Shown here: positions 23,695-38,600 of the stretch, piece by piece
Layout of the letters: each line of letters begins with the position of its first letter
Position numbering within the stretch: position 1 is the stretch's first letter
Assembly: GCA_015065215.1 (NCBI GenBank)
Contig: SVQT01000015.1
Span: forward strand, 1-40,007
DNA length: 40,007 nucleotides
Origin: Oscillospiraceae bacterium
GTDB taxonomy: Bacteria > Bacillota > Clostridia > Oscillospirales > CAG-272
Reading direction: 5' to 3'
The notes under the pieces: model-generated
What the model was told of the DNA's origin: nothing
The model's input: only the letters and a program-made list of their open reading frames with translations
Databases searched by the model: none
Position numbers and translations under genes: made by a program

Positions 23695-26600
23695 ATGAAA
23701 GTTACACTCAGACGCACGCTTCTCGTGGCTCTGCTCGTGCTGATGGTCGTAAGCCTTACGGTTTTCGGCATCAGTGCGTCGCTGACCTCCGCTGACGACA
23801 GCAATGCCGTTGCAAAGGTCACCGAGAACGGAAGCGAGGCCACCTACTACACCACGCTACAGGAGGCGGTTGATGCCGTGTCAAGCACAGGCACCGTTTC
23901 TCTTGTGCGAGATGTAGAACTGCCCGAAACGGTTATTATCGCAACCGACAAGGTCGTTACTGTAGATCTTAACGGCTGCAATATTACCGTGGTTCTGGAC
24001 AGCACCAGAACCGATGGTGGTCACATCTATGCGTTCAACAATCTGGGCACTCTCACCCTGAAGGACAGTGAAGGCACCGGCTCCGTAACGGCGCGCGGCA
24101 TTTACAACGGTTACGTTGCAAATGGCGATCCTGTTGCAACCGCACAGATCACTGTTGAAAGCGGTACATACTATGCCCAGGATTCTACCGGCGGCTCCGC
24201 AATCTTCAATTACGGCGTTGCAACCATTAACGGCGGTGAATTCAATGCATTGAACTATGCTTTGAACAACCGGAACACTATGACCGTAAACAACGCAACC
24301 ACCAGTGAAAGTGGCGGCGGCGTATATCACGAAGGTGCAGAGCTTCTCATCAACAATGCCACCTTCCTCAATCTCAACGGCAACGGCGGTCAACACGGCA
24401 TTTATGCCGCTTCCGGTACTGTGACAATTGAAAACATCCATCTTGTCACTAACAGGTCTGCCATTTACTTGGCTGGTGCAACCGTGAACGTCAATGGCGG
24501 TGTGATCAACAACTCCGACTCTACCGTGTCCGAAATTGCACCGTATGTTTTTGAGGGCGTCAGCGGAACGCTGAACATCACCGGCGGTACCATTATTGGT
24601 GACACATGCCGCACGCTAGACACATTGACGCTGAATGTTTCCGGCGGCACCATTGATGCCCCCTCCTTCGCCAAGCAAGGCACCGGCGCTGTCACTGTCA
24701 CCGGCGGCACTTTTGCTACGGAAGATTTTGCCTCTTATATTGCTGACGACTCTCTGCTTGTCAACAACCGCGACGGCACCTACACCACCGTTGCGTTTGA
24801 CGACGTGATGGTTCTGCCCGAGGGGCTGACCCAGGCAAACTATGCAGAAGCATTCGGCGAAAATACCGTAACCGACGGTAACGGCAATTACTGGGCTACC
24901 ATGCAGGCAGCTTTGAAAGACATTCACGATGCCGCCAACGGCATGACAGTCGATACCCTGTACTGCAAGCCCGGCGCAAATGTGGGTGAACTTACACACG
25001 GCCACGTGTGCGGCTCGCTGACTGTTTACGGCAATGATGCCTACGTTTCCGGTGGCGAGCATGATTTTGCTATCGGTACACCTCAAGCTAACGGCACTAC
25101 TTGCACCAACGGTATCGCTGCCGACATGACCTTGAAGGTTATTATGCTGGATGGCGCTGCCGCTTGGGGAACCCCCAACTTTGATCATACTGTGAGTGTT
25201 GTGTTCGAGAGCTGCGATAACATGCACAAGATTTTTCTCAACAACACAGTTGGCACCACCAACATTTCGCTCACTGGCTGCTCCTTTGATATGAGCAGCA
25301 ATGCGCAGCTGCCCGCTCAAGGTTGCGGCGTTTATTCCAACGCCAGCGGCACCATTACCGTAAAGGATTGCTCCTTTGTTGGCTTGTCGCAGCCCATCTG
25401 TCTCAACCACAAAGCAACCGGCACGCAAAGCGTGATTGTAGAAAACGTTACCTTTGAGGCCTGCGGCTCTGATAGTAATGCCGCCGATCACGCTCCCATT
25501 CGTGTGCTTTCCTCTGTTGCGGGCGGCGAATCCAAGCTGACCGTAACCAACGCTACCTTTATTAATACTAAAGCAAACGACGCCAATGCCAGTGCCGATA
25601 TCCTCCTCGACAATGGCGCAGGTGAAACCGTTACCGCAATTTCGGAAACCAATGCCAAAGTGGTTATCGTTACGCTTGACGACGAAAGCAACAAGGTACT
25701 GACCCCCACCCCTGTCACCGAGGATGAGCCTTTCATTGACAATGCGGTTGCCGAGGCAGACGGCATCTACTTCAGAACCTTGGCTGACGCCGTAGCGTAC
25801 GCTACCAATACGACCATCACGCTGCTCTCCGACATCACCGATCCCAACCTGTTGGTTGAGGGTGGGGCGGTTAGCCCGATGCCCGATCTTGAATCTAGCA
25901 AAGGCTACATTTTGGTTACAGCAGACAAAACCATTGTTTTGGATTTGAACGGTCATACAATTTCTACCGCAGTCTCCGGTACTATCATTGTTAACCGAGG
26001 CACGCTGACCATCAACGACAGTAGCGATGCCGAAACTGGTCTTATTGAAACTACGGCCGCTATCTACCTCATAGAAAACCGCGGCGGTAATCTGACCATC
26101 AACGGCGGTACGCTCCGTCAAGCAAACAACAGCGCCTGTATAGCAATTAATCACTGGGCAAATACCACCGGCGACGCCTACCTGACCATCAACGGCGGTA
26201 CGATAACAAGCACTAATTGGGGCGTTTATATTTACGCTGAGTCTGCTAAGGGTGATGTCAACGATAGCGGAACGGTTTATTTCACCATGACAGGCGGATC
26301 TGTTATTGCCTATAACGCTACTGGCGATCTTAAAACATACGGTGTTTACTTGTTTAGTGCGCACCCAACTTACGAAGACAACGGTGCCAACATTGAGATT
26401 TCCGGCAATTCGGTTATTGAAGGCGGTACATACGCATATTATTCTCATGAATCTACGGACTTTATCGATAATCCTAACTTTAACACCACCATTTCCGGCG
26501 GTACATTTAACGGTACGGTTCGTGCCAAGAACGGTGACATCACCATTACGGGCGGTACGTTTAACGGTGCGGTTCAGATCCGCACATTAAAGAGCGATGG

Positions 26601-29600
26601 AAGCGGGATGACCTCGCTCGAACCTTCCGACGCCATCAGCGGCGGTACGTTCAACGCAGGCTTGAGACCCATCTATCTTGCTTCTACTGCTGACGCGCTT
26701 CTCGTTGTCTGCGTGACCGCGGCAGATGGCAGCGCTTCCGTTTACACCTTTGAAACCATGGAAGCTGCCCTTACCGCACTGGCGAGCGTAGATCCCTCCG
26801 CTACCGTCAATGTTTCCTTCTGCAAGGATCTTGACGTAACCGATAGCATCGTTCTCGACCGTGACATGATCATTGACGGCAACGGCTACGTTATTTCCTC
26901 CGCTACCGCAGCCGCAACTATCACTGTCAACGCTGATGTTGTTCTTTCCAATATTATTATTACCAACACCGCCGAGAACGGCGTGGCAATTGCCCTTGGC
27001 ACCGATGCTACTCTGCATGCAGAGCCCACCACCGTGCTGACTGCCTCCGCTCCCTTCTCCGGCTACACCGTCGGTCAGGCAATCACCACCACCGACGAGG
27101 CGTTTGCCGCTGCACTGAATGCGGCAGGCTACGCCCTGACGGCAGCTACCGTTGACGAGGTTACCACCTACACGGTTGTGACCAACGCCCCCAAGGCGGC
27201 GCTCAACGGCTGGCATTACGACACCTTTGCCAACGCATTGGCTGACGCCGAGGATGGCGACACCGTCTCTCTGCTCAGGAACCTTATCGTTGGCGGAACG
27301 ATCGTGATTTCCAAGGACATCACCATCGACGGCAACGGCTATTCCATCACCTCGGATGCATACGGCGCTATGTTCACACTGAACGCAAGCCTTGCGCTGA
27401 ATAACGTTTCCATTAATAATAGGAGGGCTGACGTTCCCGCATTTGCACTGGCGAACGACGCCGGCCTGACCATTGAGGGCAACTGCTCGCTGTCCTCCTC
27501 TCCCATCCTTTCCGGCTACGATGAAGTAGGCCACACCCATGAGGTCTCTGTAGGCAACGCGGCTCTTGCCCAGCTTTTGGAGACCGAGGGCTACTTTATG
27601 GTTCCAAACGGTGCTTACTACACCATTTCTGAGCATGCCGCCGCCAAGATCGGCAATACCCTTTATGAAACCCTTGCCGATGCGCTTTATGCGGCAGTAA
27701 ACGGCGATACTATTATTATTCTGAAGAATATTGAGCTTGCTGACACCGTGGCGATCGACAAGAAGATCACCATTTACGGTCACTTTACCCTGCTCACCTC
27801 CACCAACGATACCGCTGTATTCAGCCTTGGTGAGAATGCCTCTCTCACCATCAACTGCGCGATCGAAAAGGCCGACGGTGCCAAGGTGCTTGCCGCTTGG
27901 GCAGGCCAGACCGTTAAGACCGACAACGTCGATGTTCGCGATATGCTGAACGCAGAGGGCTACGCCATGGTCGAGGAGACCACCGGCGTTTGGACCGTTC
28001 AGACCGCAAAGGCAAAGATCGGCGATCTGAACTACGCTTCCCTGGCCGCGGCTCTTGCCGCCGTGCAGGACAACGAAACCATCGTTCTGCTGGCCGATGC
28101 CGAGCTGACCGCCCCCGTGATCATTGACAACACCGTCACCATTGACTGCGGCGAGTACACCGTCACCTCCTCCGCCTCCACCACCTTTGTGGTCAGCGGC
28201 ACTCTGACGGTAAACGGCGCTATGGTCAATACTTACGCGACCGGCTCTATGTTCACGCTGAGCAACGGCGCTACCGTGGCCATCAACGGCACTGTGACCG
28301 CAAACAAGGTGCTTGTTGGCTATGACAAGGACCTGCATACTGTTACCACCACTGTTCAGGCAACCGCTGAAAAGCTGAACGGCGAGGGCTACGCTCTGGT
28401 TAAGACCGATTCCACCTGGACCGTCATGACCGATGCTCCCGAGGCTAAGGATGCCAACGGTTGGAACTATGTGACGCTGGAAGACGCACTCGTAACCGGC
28501 GGCACGATCACCCTGCTCCGCGATGTGACCGTTGAGGCTACCATTGAGGTTACAGGCGCACTCACCCTGACCGGTGATTACACGCTGACCTCCACCGCCT
28601 CCACCGCATTCAAGCTGAATGCCGGCGCAACGCTTGCCATCAACTGCAAGCTGACCGCCGCCGACGTGCTGGACGCTACCGGTGCCTGGGCTGTGACCAC
28701 CTCCGTGAAGGCCATTGCCGAGCAGCTGAACGGCGAGAACTACTCTCTCACCGAGAGCGCGGGCGTCTGGACCATTACCAGCAACAAGCCCCAGGTCGCC
28801 ATCAACGGCTGGAACTACGATACCCTGGTGAATGCCATTGCCGCCGCACAGGCCGGTAACACCATTGACCTTCTCACCGACGTTACCGTGAGCGGCAACA
28901 TCGACATCGTGGCCAAGAGCCTTACCATCAACGGTAACGGCAAGCTGGTGACCGCCACCTCTACCGGCACCAACGTATTCCGCATCTACGACTGTGCCGT
29001 GACCTTTGAAAACATCAGAGTCAAGGGCGGCCGCGACGGTATCACGCTGGTTTCCAAGACCGCGAACACCGCAACCAACGTTGTCATTAACAACTCTACC
29101 ATCAACGCCAACCGCTACGGCATCTGCATTTGGGAGGTTCCCGAGGCAGACAGCACGCTGACCATCAGCAACACCACCATCAGCGCCGCTGAGAACACCA
29201 CCGTTACCAATGCGGGCGGCATTACCTCTTCCGACTCTGCCGTGACCGTTACCCTGCAGGACGACGTTTCCATCACAAGCACCCAATACGGCATCTATTC
29301 AATGGGCTCCGAATCTGTGAAGGATGCGTGCAAGTACATCGTATCCGGTAACGCTTCGATCAACGGCAGCATTACCGATGTACATGCCACTTACAACGCA
29401 ACCACCGCGACCTTCAACTTTGACGGCTCCAGGTACGTTGCTTCCCTGCTTGGCGTACAAAGCAACGGTACCACTCGCGACTTCAACGTTTACGAGAGCC
29501 TTGCAGACGCCCTTGCAGCTCCCATTTCGGGTGCCGCAACCAACGTTGTCACCCTGCACCGGAACGTAACCGACTTTGCCGGCACAAGCGTTGCATATCC

Positions 29601-32600
29601 CTGCACGCTGGACGGCAATGGCTACTCCATTACCGTGGCTGACGGCAAGACCGCCTTCACGCTGGGTGCAGGCTGCACTTCCTTCGCGCTGAACAACGTT
29701 TCTGTCAACGGTAACATCCTTGCCGGCTTCAACGGCCAGACCGTGACCACCAATATGGAAACCGTTGCCAACGCGCTGAACACACAGGGCTACGCTCTGC
29801 ACAAAGAAGGCGACATCTGGACTGTTGCGGGTCTTGGCGTGGTATCCCTGAACGGCTGGAATTACGCCACCATTCAGGAGGCCCTCGGCCTGATCAAGGA
29901 CGGCGAGTCCCTGAACGTGCTGATCGACTTCACCACCGATGCTACCATCGCCATTGACAAGCCCATCACCATCTACGGTAACGGCAAAACGATCACCTCT
30001 ACCGCAAGCCCTGCGATCAACGTAACGTCCGTCGCGACCATTCATGATCTCACTGTGGACGCTACTGCGGGCAATGCTGTGCATTTCAGTAACAATCTCA
30101 CCCTGGACAATGTGACCCTTTACGCAACCGGCGTGGGTATCAAGTCTTACAACGGTACGGTTGACACGGTTACCCTGACCATGGAAGACTGCACTGTGGG
30201 TGACGCTACAAAGCCCATTGGCTCTCACGGCATCGAATTCAAGCAGCACGGAACCGTAAACGATGCTACAGCAAACATCTTCACCAAGGATGTTGTTCTG
30301 ACCATGAACAACTCCACCGTTTACTCTGTCGGTCGCTGCATTTATACCGATATGGATGCTAACCGCACCGTGACCATAACCATCACGATGGATACACTGG
30401 ATGAGACCAATCCCACCCTGACCTCTACCGGTAACAACGGTCTCACCTTCCACTGGTCCAACGATGCAAACGTTACCTTGGAAAAGGTTTACATCAAGGC
30501 AGAAAGTGTTGCCTTTGGTGCTTCTCAGCACGTTAACAACGACGCCAACAATCCCAAGATCGTTGTGGCAACTGCCACCAACTGTAAGTTCGAGTCCACC
30601 ACCGACACTGCCGTAGCCATGAACATCAACAAGGGCAACACCAACAACCGCTTTATTGCAGATATTACCCTGACCAACTGCACGATCAGCGGTGTTACCC
30701 ACGGTGTCATTCTGGACGGCAGCACCACCGAGCACGGTGCCTCTAAGCTGACCATCAGCGGTGGCTCTGTCTCCTGCACTGCAACCGGCATCCACCTGCG
30801 CGGCGACGTGACTGCCAGCGTTTCCGGCGCCTCCGTCACCTCTACCAACGGCTGGGCGATCTACACCGAGCAGACCGGCGATACCGCCAACACCGTTCCT
30901 TACATTGATCTGACTGTAACCAACAGCACCCTGTCGGGTCTTGGCGGCATCCGCTTCTCCGCCGTTGCAGACGCAACCCGCGGCAACTCTAAGCTGACCG
31001 TGAACGGCGGTACCATCACCGCTACCGGTGCGCACAACGCCGCATATACAGGAAGCGGCGACACGACCAACTACGACGACAAGCCCACCTATGCAGGTAT
31101 TCTGGTAACCGGTGCCGCAGACGTTGCTGTCAGCAACGCCACCATCTCGGCTCCCTCTACCATCGGTATCCACTTCTGGCAATACTGTGCCAGCGCCAAC
31201 CTGACGCTGACCAACTCTCATGTGGGTACGGCTAATGACCTCATCGGACGCCTTGGTATCTACGTATACCAGAGCAACGCCGACGCTGTCAACATCACGC
31301 TGATCAACTCTACCGTTGCTTCCAAGAACATCGCCATCAAGGTAAACGGCAAGGCTGCACAGGTCGCCAACGTCACCGTGACCAACGATGCCCTGGATAC
31401 AGCCAATTATACCCTGTACAGCAAGGACGTTAACGCTATTTCCGCTAACTGGGCTTGCGATCTGCACGTAGAGCTGACCAACGCTTATATCAGCGCAAAG
31501 CAGAACGCCATCAACCTTACCCAGCACAGCACCAATCTTGATGCGAAGAATCCCAAGATCCTCAGCGGTACCATCACAAACTGCCGGATCGTTTCGGATG
31601 CCAATGTAATCAACGCTTACACCGGTGCCAGCGATGATGCAACCAAACAGCCTATGTTCGGCTTGCAGCTGACCGTAACCGACTCCACCCTGGAGGCGGG
31701 GGCCAGCAGCACCGCCGTGCTTCTTTCGGCATACGAGGGTCTTGAGGGCAACTACCTGAACCTGAACGGCAACACCCGCCTTGAGGGTATTTTCGGCTTG
31801 TATCTGCGCGGTGTAGGCGGCTACATCACCGTCACCGCCACCAAGTCCACTGCCGGGTCCCTGACCATTGTGGGCACCACCAACGCCGTTTACATTGATT
31901 CTACCATTGGTGTGACCTTCACTGCCGACGGCGGCAGCATCACCTCTACCAGTGGCGCGGCCATCTACCGCAAGAAAGACAGCGGCAACTCCACCACCGT
32001 GGTCAGTCTGACGGGCGTGGAACTCTCTTCTGAACAGAATTGGGCCATCGACCTGATGCAGGATGCTTACGCCATCAACTCCCACAAGGTTGACGTCACC
32101 CTGACGAATTGCACCGTTACCGGCGCGTACGGCGTAAACGTGGGCGGCTATGAGCTGGGCACCGCTGCCAACGAGAGCGGCTATGCCCTGCAGATCACGG
32201 GTGGCTCCATCAACACCACCAGCGACGCACTCAGCTTGCGTGGCATCTACGCCATCGTGAAGAACGCTACCCTGACCACCTCCGCAAACGCTGCCAGCAC
32301 CCGTGCTGTTTATATGCAGTCCAATCCGAACAACGCGCCCAAGCTGGTGCTGGATAACACCACGCTGTACTTCTACAAGGGTAGCGATGCTGCTATCTAC
32401 CTTGCCAACAACGGCTACAACACGGTCGTTCTGCAAAACAATTCCAGGATCGTGTCCTCCGCAGACGGTATCCGCGTGGGTTGGGAAACGATGTATAACA
32501 ACACCATCACGCTGGATGACTCTACCATCGAGGCAAACGGCACTGGTATCGTGATCAGCGGTTCCAACTATCAAGTAGCGGGCACCATCGCCATCACCCT

Positions 32601-35600
32601 GACCAACGGCTCTCTGATCGATTCGGGCACTTACGGCATTCGTACCGCCGCCCGCATTTCCGAGAATGGCGAGCTGAACATTTCCCTGACGGATTCCGAT
32701 ATCGAGGCGGGCGGTCACGGTATTTACGTCGATAACGATGTCGAGGGCTCTATGTCCGTTTCTCTGACCGACTCCTCTATCGTGGCAGCAGGTCGCTACG
32801 GCTTCTATGTGAATGGCACGCAATCCCAAACCGTCACGGTTAACCTGAATAACGGTCAGATCATTACCACCGGTGTCACGCCGGAGGCAAACAAGGATGA
32901 CTCCAACCGTTATACCGCCGCTATCTACTGCTCTGACTCGGCATTGACGCTGAATATGCAAGGCATTGACAGCCTGATTTCCGGTACCGGCAAATATGCT
33001 GTCGGCATCTATCTCGTTAACTCTGCGGCTCAATCCAAGCTGAACGTACAGATGACGGGCGGTCGCATCGTCGGTTACGCCTACGGTATCCAGCTGCGCG
33101 GCAATACGAGTGCCTCGGTGACCCACGTGGTCAATATGGACATCGCTGCCCCGAACGCAGACGGCTCCGCCAACCTGGAGGCAACCAACGGTCACGCCTT
33201 CCATGCCCACAACCACCTGAACCTGTCCTTCACCGCCAAAAACGCCTATATCAAGGCATCCAGCGCAGCTGTGAATAAGACGGATCCCAGTGTGGCTGCT
33301 AACCGTACAATTATCATGTACTTTGAGGGCACCACCTTTGAAGCTGGTGCCGATTATGCAGTCAATGTTTGGGCGAATAAGGATCAACAAAGTTACGCCT
33401 TGATAACCGCAACCTTTAAGAACTGTTCGTTTACAAGCTGCAACGGTATGTTCCAGGGTGACGGCAGAGTTGAAAAGGATGCGGACAACAAGATCGTTCA
33501 GACTTCCACCCTGACTGTTGAAAACTGCAAGGGTGCAAACGGCGAGGCAATCAGCTTTAAGAAGGCTATCATTCTGGTGCGCGAGCACTTTGCCGTTACC
33601 ATTAAGAATTCCAAGCTGACCTCTAACACCTCGAATGTTGTCCTGTTCACCCAAAACGCGGGCGATATTAATTCTGATTTTGAGTACTCGCTGTATGCAG
33701 AAAACAGCACCTTGACCGGTCATAACACCATCTATGCCGACACCGGTGACTACAGCGCTCTCACCAGTATTGAGCTGAAGGACACCTATCTGGTCAACAA
33801 CAAGGCAGACGGTGCCGCCATCCATACCCACGTACGCAACAGCAACGGCGCCGATGGCAAGAACAACAACGGCAAGGTCTTAAAGATCACCTACACCATG
33901 ACCAATGCCATTGATCTGCAAAATCCCACCATTACCTCTGATTACCGCGGCTTCTGGTTCCGCAACGGTGCGGATATTCATTTGACCTTGACCAATGTGT
34001 ATGTGGATGCTGCCGAGGCAGCGCTCCTGCGCTCGAACTACGGCACCTGCGATTTCACCGGTACTGTTACCGGCTCTCGCCTTGAATCGGACAGCACATG
34101 GGCTGTGGTTCTCACTCGCGACAACGAGACCAACAATGAGGCTTATGTGAACTTCACTTTCCAGGATACCGACATCGTGCTGACCAACAATGCCAACACC
34201 GCTTACGGTGCCCTGCACATTAACGCCGGTTGGGGTGCTAAGACCTCCTCTGTCACCTTCAAGGGCGGCTCTATCACGGCTCCCTTTGATACCGATACCA
34301 CCGAGGTTACGCCCGGTGCTGCCATCGACATTAAGGGTAACATTATCCTGACCATCGGTTATGATCCGGCTGACAACACGCTGACCGATGCCCAGAAGAC
34401 CGCTCGCACTACCATTACCTCCGGTCTCTCCTGCATCCGCACAGATGACTGCGACAAGGCAGGCATCAACGCCACCATCTATCTCTACAATGCCGATCTG
34501 ACCAACCATAATGCCAGTGACGGCACGACAGTAGATTACAGCTCCGATAAATACAATTACAATTGGGGCTACGGTATCAGCATCTACAACGATAAGGCAC
34601 TTGGTACTGTTAATATCACCTTGGTTGGTACGAATATCTCGTCAGTCAATAACAGCATCAACGTAGTGGGCAACCAAAACAAGCTGACACTGACTGCCAC
34701 CGATTCGAGCCTGCGTTCCACCAAGAACATCGCTATCTTTACCCGTAACAACCAGCCTTCTACCATCAAGTTGGTGGATACCACCATCCACGCCGAGAAG
34801 GCTTGTATCGAGCAGAACTACTACCCGGGTGCTGCCAATAAGCCGATCTCCTCGGAGATCAATATCTCCTTCACCGATGCCAACCTCGCAGGGCGCGAGA
34901 AAGCTGATCTCATCAGCGATACTTACCGCGCTATCAACCTGCGTAGCTGGGGTAGTTATACAGTGAACCTTACCAACGTATGGATTGATGCAAAGACAAG
35001 TGTTCTTTACAAAACAGATCCTACCACCTCTTGCGAGTACGATACCGACGGAAACACCGATAATGGTAATGAGGTCAAATGGGCGATCGTTGCGGGTGAA
35101 TGGACGAACTGCCGTTTGGATGCTGAAACCGATACTGCCATCTACTTGACCGGTGGGGCAACCTGCAGACTCAGCTTTGGCCTGACCCTGGATAGCTGTG
35201 TGATCTCCGGTAAGGGTGGCATGCAGCTCAGCTCTGCCAACAGTGGCACCTCTCAGCTGACCATCAAGAACACGGTTTCGGGCGGCAATAGCAGCATCAC
35301 CGGTACCAATTTCGCGCTTATCGTCAGCGGCTATATCTCGGTTGGAATTGATAGCACCGAGCTGACTGCCGGTACCGAGAATGTATACAACAGCAGCGAG
35401 GGTAATCGCGCCACCGTCCGCGTCTCCGAGGGCGTTTCTGTGGTGACCTTGAACATTTCCAACTCCACCATCCGTCAGTTGGGCAAGGGTCAGATCACCA
35501 CCTGGGACGAGGATGGCGATAAGCCCGACATAAAGCCTGTCACCTCCCTGACCAACACCGCCGCTATGGGTATTTACGTATCGAACGGTGACATTTACCT

Positions 35601-38600
35601 GACCTTGGATAACACCGATGTGTATGCCGAGGGCGAATACGGTGTTGCCATTTACCGCACCGGAGATAACGGTTCCACTGGCTGTGTCACCGATATCAAG
35701 CTGAAAAACAGCTGTGAGCTGAAGGCAGGCTTTACCTGTATCAACTTTACCGAGAACTATAAGAACTATGGTAAGTCCTTTACAGTTACCATTGAGGATT
35801 CTACCCTGACCGCACAAAACGGTTTGGGCATCCGCCTCAACGGCACCAACGCAGGCACGGCTATGACCCTTACTGTCAAGAACTCTACCATCACCACCAA
35901 CGGTGCTGCGCTGACAGACGATACAAGCACCGCAGACGTGAATGAGGGCTACAATCTAGCAGCCATCTACTTGGTTGACGGTAATTACACCCTTAATATT
36001 TCCGGCGATTCCAAGATCAAGACCACCAACGCAAGCTCCTCTCACGCCATCTGGATGACCGCAGGCTCGGTCAATCTTGCTATGACCATGACCGGCGGCG
36101 AGGTCTACGCGGCAAACGGCAATGGCGTCCAATTCTCCAATGGCTTTGAAGGTACCTTCAACCTCTCCGGCGGTAGCATTACCTCCGCTAAGGGTTCGGG
36201 CGTTTGCATCGGCAATTCGGGCGACATCCAATTCACCTTGTCGGGCGGCACCATCACCTCCCAAAAGGCAGAGGGCGTGTACTTCTCCGGTCATCCTTAC
36301 ATCCAGTTCACTATGACCGGCGGCCGCATCGTGGGCGCAACCCGCGGCATCCGCGCTTACCCCTCGATGGATAACGCAAAGACCAACAAGTTCACCATTT
36401 CCCTGTCCGCGCTGGATACCACCACCCCTGCCATTGATGCCACGCTCAGCAATGACGGTCACGCCATTTACTTCCACAACGCCGCCAACATTGAGCTGAG
36501 TTTGACAAACGTGTATCTGCGCGGCGCGCATTACGTGATCTTCAAGACGGATCCCAACGATCCGGGCAAGGGCGATCGCACCTTCACCCTCAACGCGACC
36601 AACTGTAAGATGGAGCTCATTGAAACGAATGACAGCAAGGGCTACTCGATCATCACTATCGCGGACGGTAGTGGCACCAAGTCCTACATGGTCTCCAAGG
36701 TCACGCTGACCGATTGTGAGCTGATCAACAACAGCATCCGTTTGGAGAGCGGTGTCCTGCACTCTCACGCCTTACGTATCGACGCGGCAAAGGGCTCCTT
36801 TGTCAAGATCTACGGCGGCAGTATCGATGTGCCTCACACCGCATTCCGCTTCCGTGAATGGATGGATCTGACCATTGACATCAGCCCCAACACCGGTACG
36901 GGCACCTACATTTCCGTGGGCAACTATCTGGTCGACCCCAACAACAACGATACCTACACAATGCCCGCGGGCGTGACCGAGCTGAATTACACCCAGTCGA
37001 TCACGATCAACGGTGCGGTGCTGGAATCCGGTGCCACAGGCATTCAAGCTCGGGACGCTGCCAACAGAAATGTTGATTTCATCCTGACCATGACCGACAC
37101 CACGCTGACCACGGTCGGCGCGGCGATCGACCTCGTCATTACCGGTGACGCAATCGTGACCATGACCAACTGCACGATCACCACCACCGGCAACAACGTC
37201 AAGGCGATCCGCTATGACGATGAGAACAAGGCGAAGGACATCACCATGACCCTGACCGATGTTATCATCAACAGTACCGGCACCGCGATCAACTTCTGTA
37301 GCAACGGTCACGTTGAGCTGATCTACACCATGACCACGCCTTACGGTGCTACACCCACCGTTACGACCACTCAGAAGGGTGACAACAACGGTCACTTCAT
37401 CCACATTCAGGAGGCCACCACCGCGAATATCGTTCTCACAAACGTTTACGCCGATGCAGCCTACCACGGTATCTACCGCTCGAACGCGGACGCGAATCTG
37501 GATAGCTTCTTCCGTCTGGTGATGAACGGTTGCCGCATCGATGCCGCAAGCGACCTGTTCAATGTGGCTACCGACAACGACGACCCCAGCCAGCAGTACA
37601 TTGACATCACCCTGAACAACACCGTTCTGAACGGCGAGGGCTCCGATGCCATCAAGCTGGGCGGCAGAGCCGACGCCAACTCGGTATTCACCATGAACGG
37701 CGGCGAGATCAACACGACCGAAACAGCATTCTACCTTGGCAGACAGATTACCATCCATCTCAACGGTGTGACCGGTATCGTTGGCAAATACGTGGTCAAT
37801 CTCTTTGATAACACGACCGACGTGGCGCAAGCCAAGTTCGTGATCAACATGACCAACTGTGACTTCACCTCCAAGTACGGTATCGCGACCGACGAGGCTG
37901 TTCTGTCTACCATTACCCTGCGCGATACCAACCTGCGCTGCACGCATGTGGTCTTCTCGATGAAGGGTGTGACAGGCTCTGTTCTAAACATCATCGGCGG
38001 TATCTTCACCAATGCCCAGAGCGAGTCTGTGCTGGAGTTGTACGGCTACTACGAGGCTAACATCTACGCCGGTTACTTCCGCAGTGAGAACACTATCGTG
38101 CTCCGCGGCCGTGACTACGCGAAGTTGAATGTTTACGGCGGCTACTTCGAGCTGGCTCCTGCTGAGGGAATTGAGCTGAACAAGTGGAAGGGTGTTGTCC
38201 GCATCGGTACCGACGCGGCCGGCGCCGGCACCCTGACCAACATCTACGGCGGCACCTTTGTGGCTCCTGACGACGCGCCTGTCTACATCTTCTGCCTGAA
38301 CAAGGGACGTAACATCAATCTGTACGCCTTTAACGCAAAGGGTGGCATGGCAGTTTACGCGAACCAGAACGCGGCCAATGTGGTTTTGGATTACCCGACT
38401 GCCGAGAAGTTCTATTCCACCAACACCCCTGTTTTGACCAGCGGTGCTCAGGTGCGCCTGGTTCTGGGTGAGAACAACGAGGGCGGCATCCGCTTCGTAT
38501 CCACCCTGCCCGCCTCTATCTTCGCATACCTCCAGTACATTGCTGACAACGCAAGCGACATCACCTTCGGCACGCTGATCGCTCCTCTGGATTATGTCCA

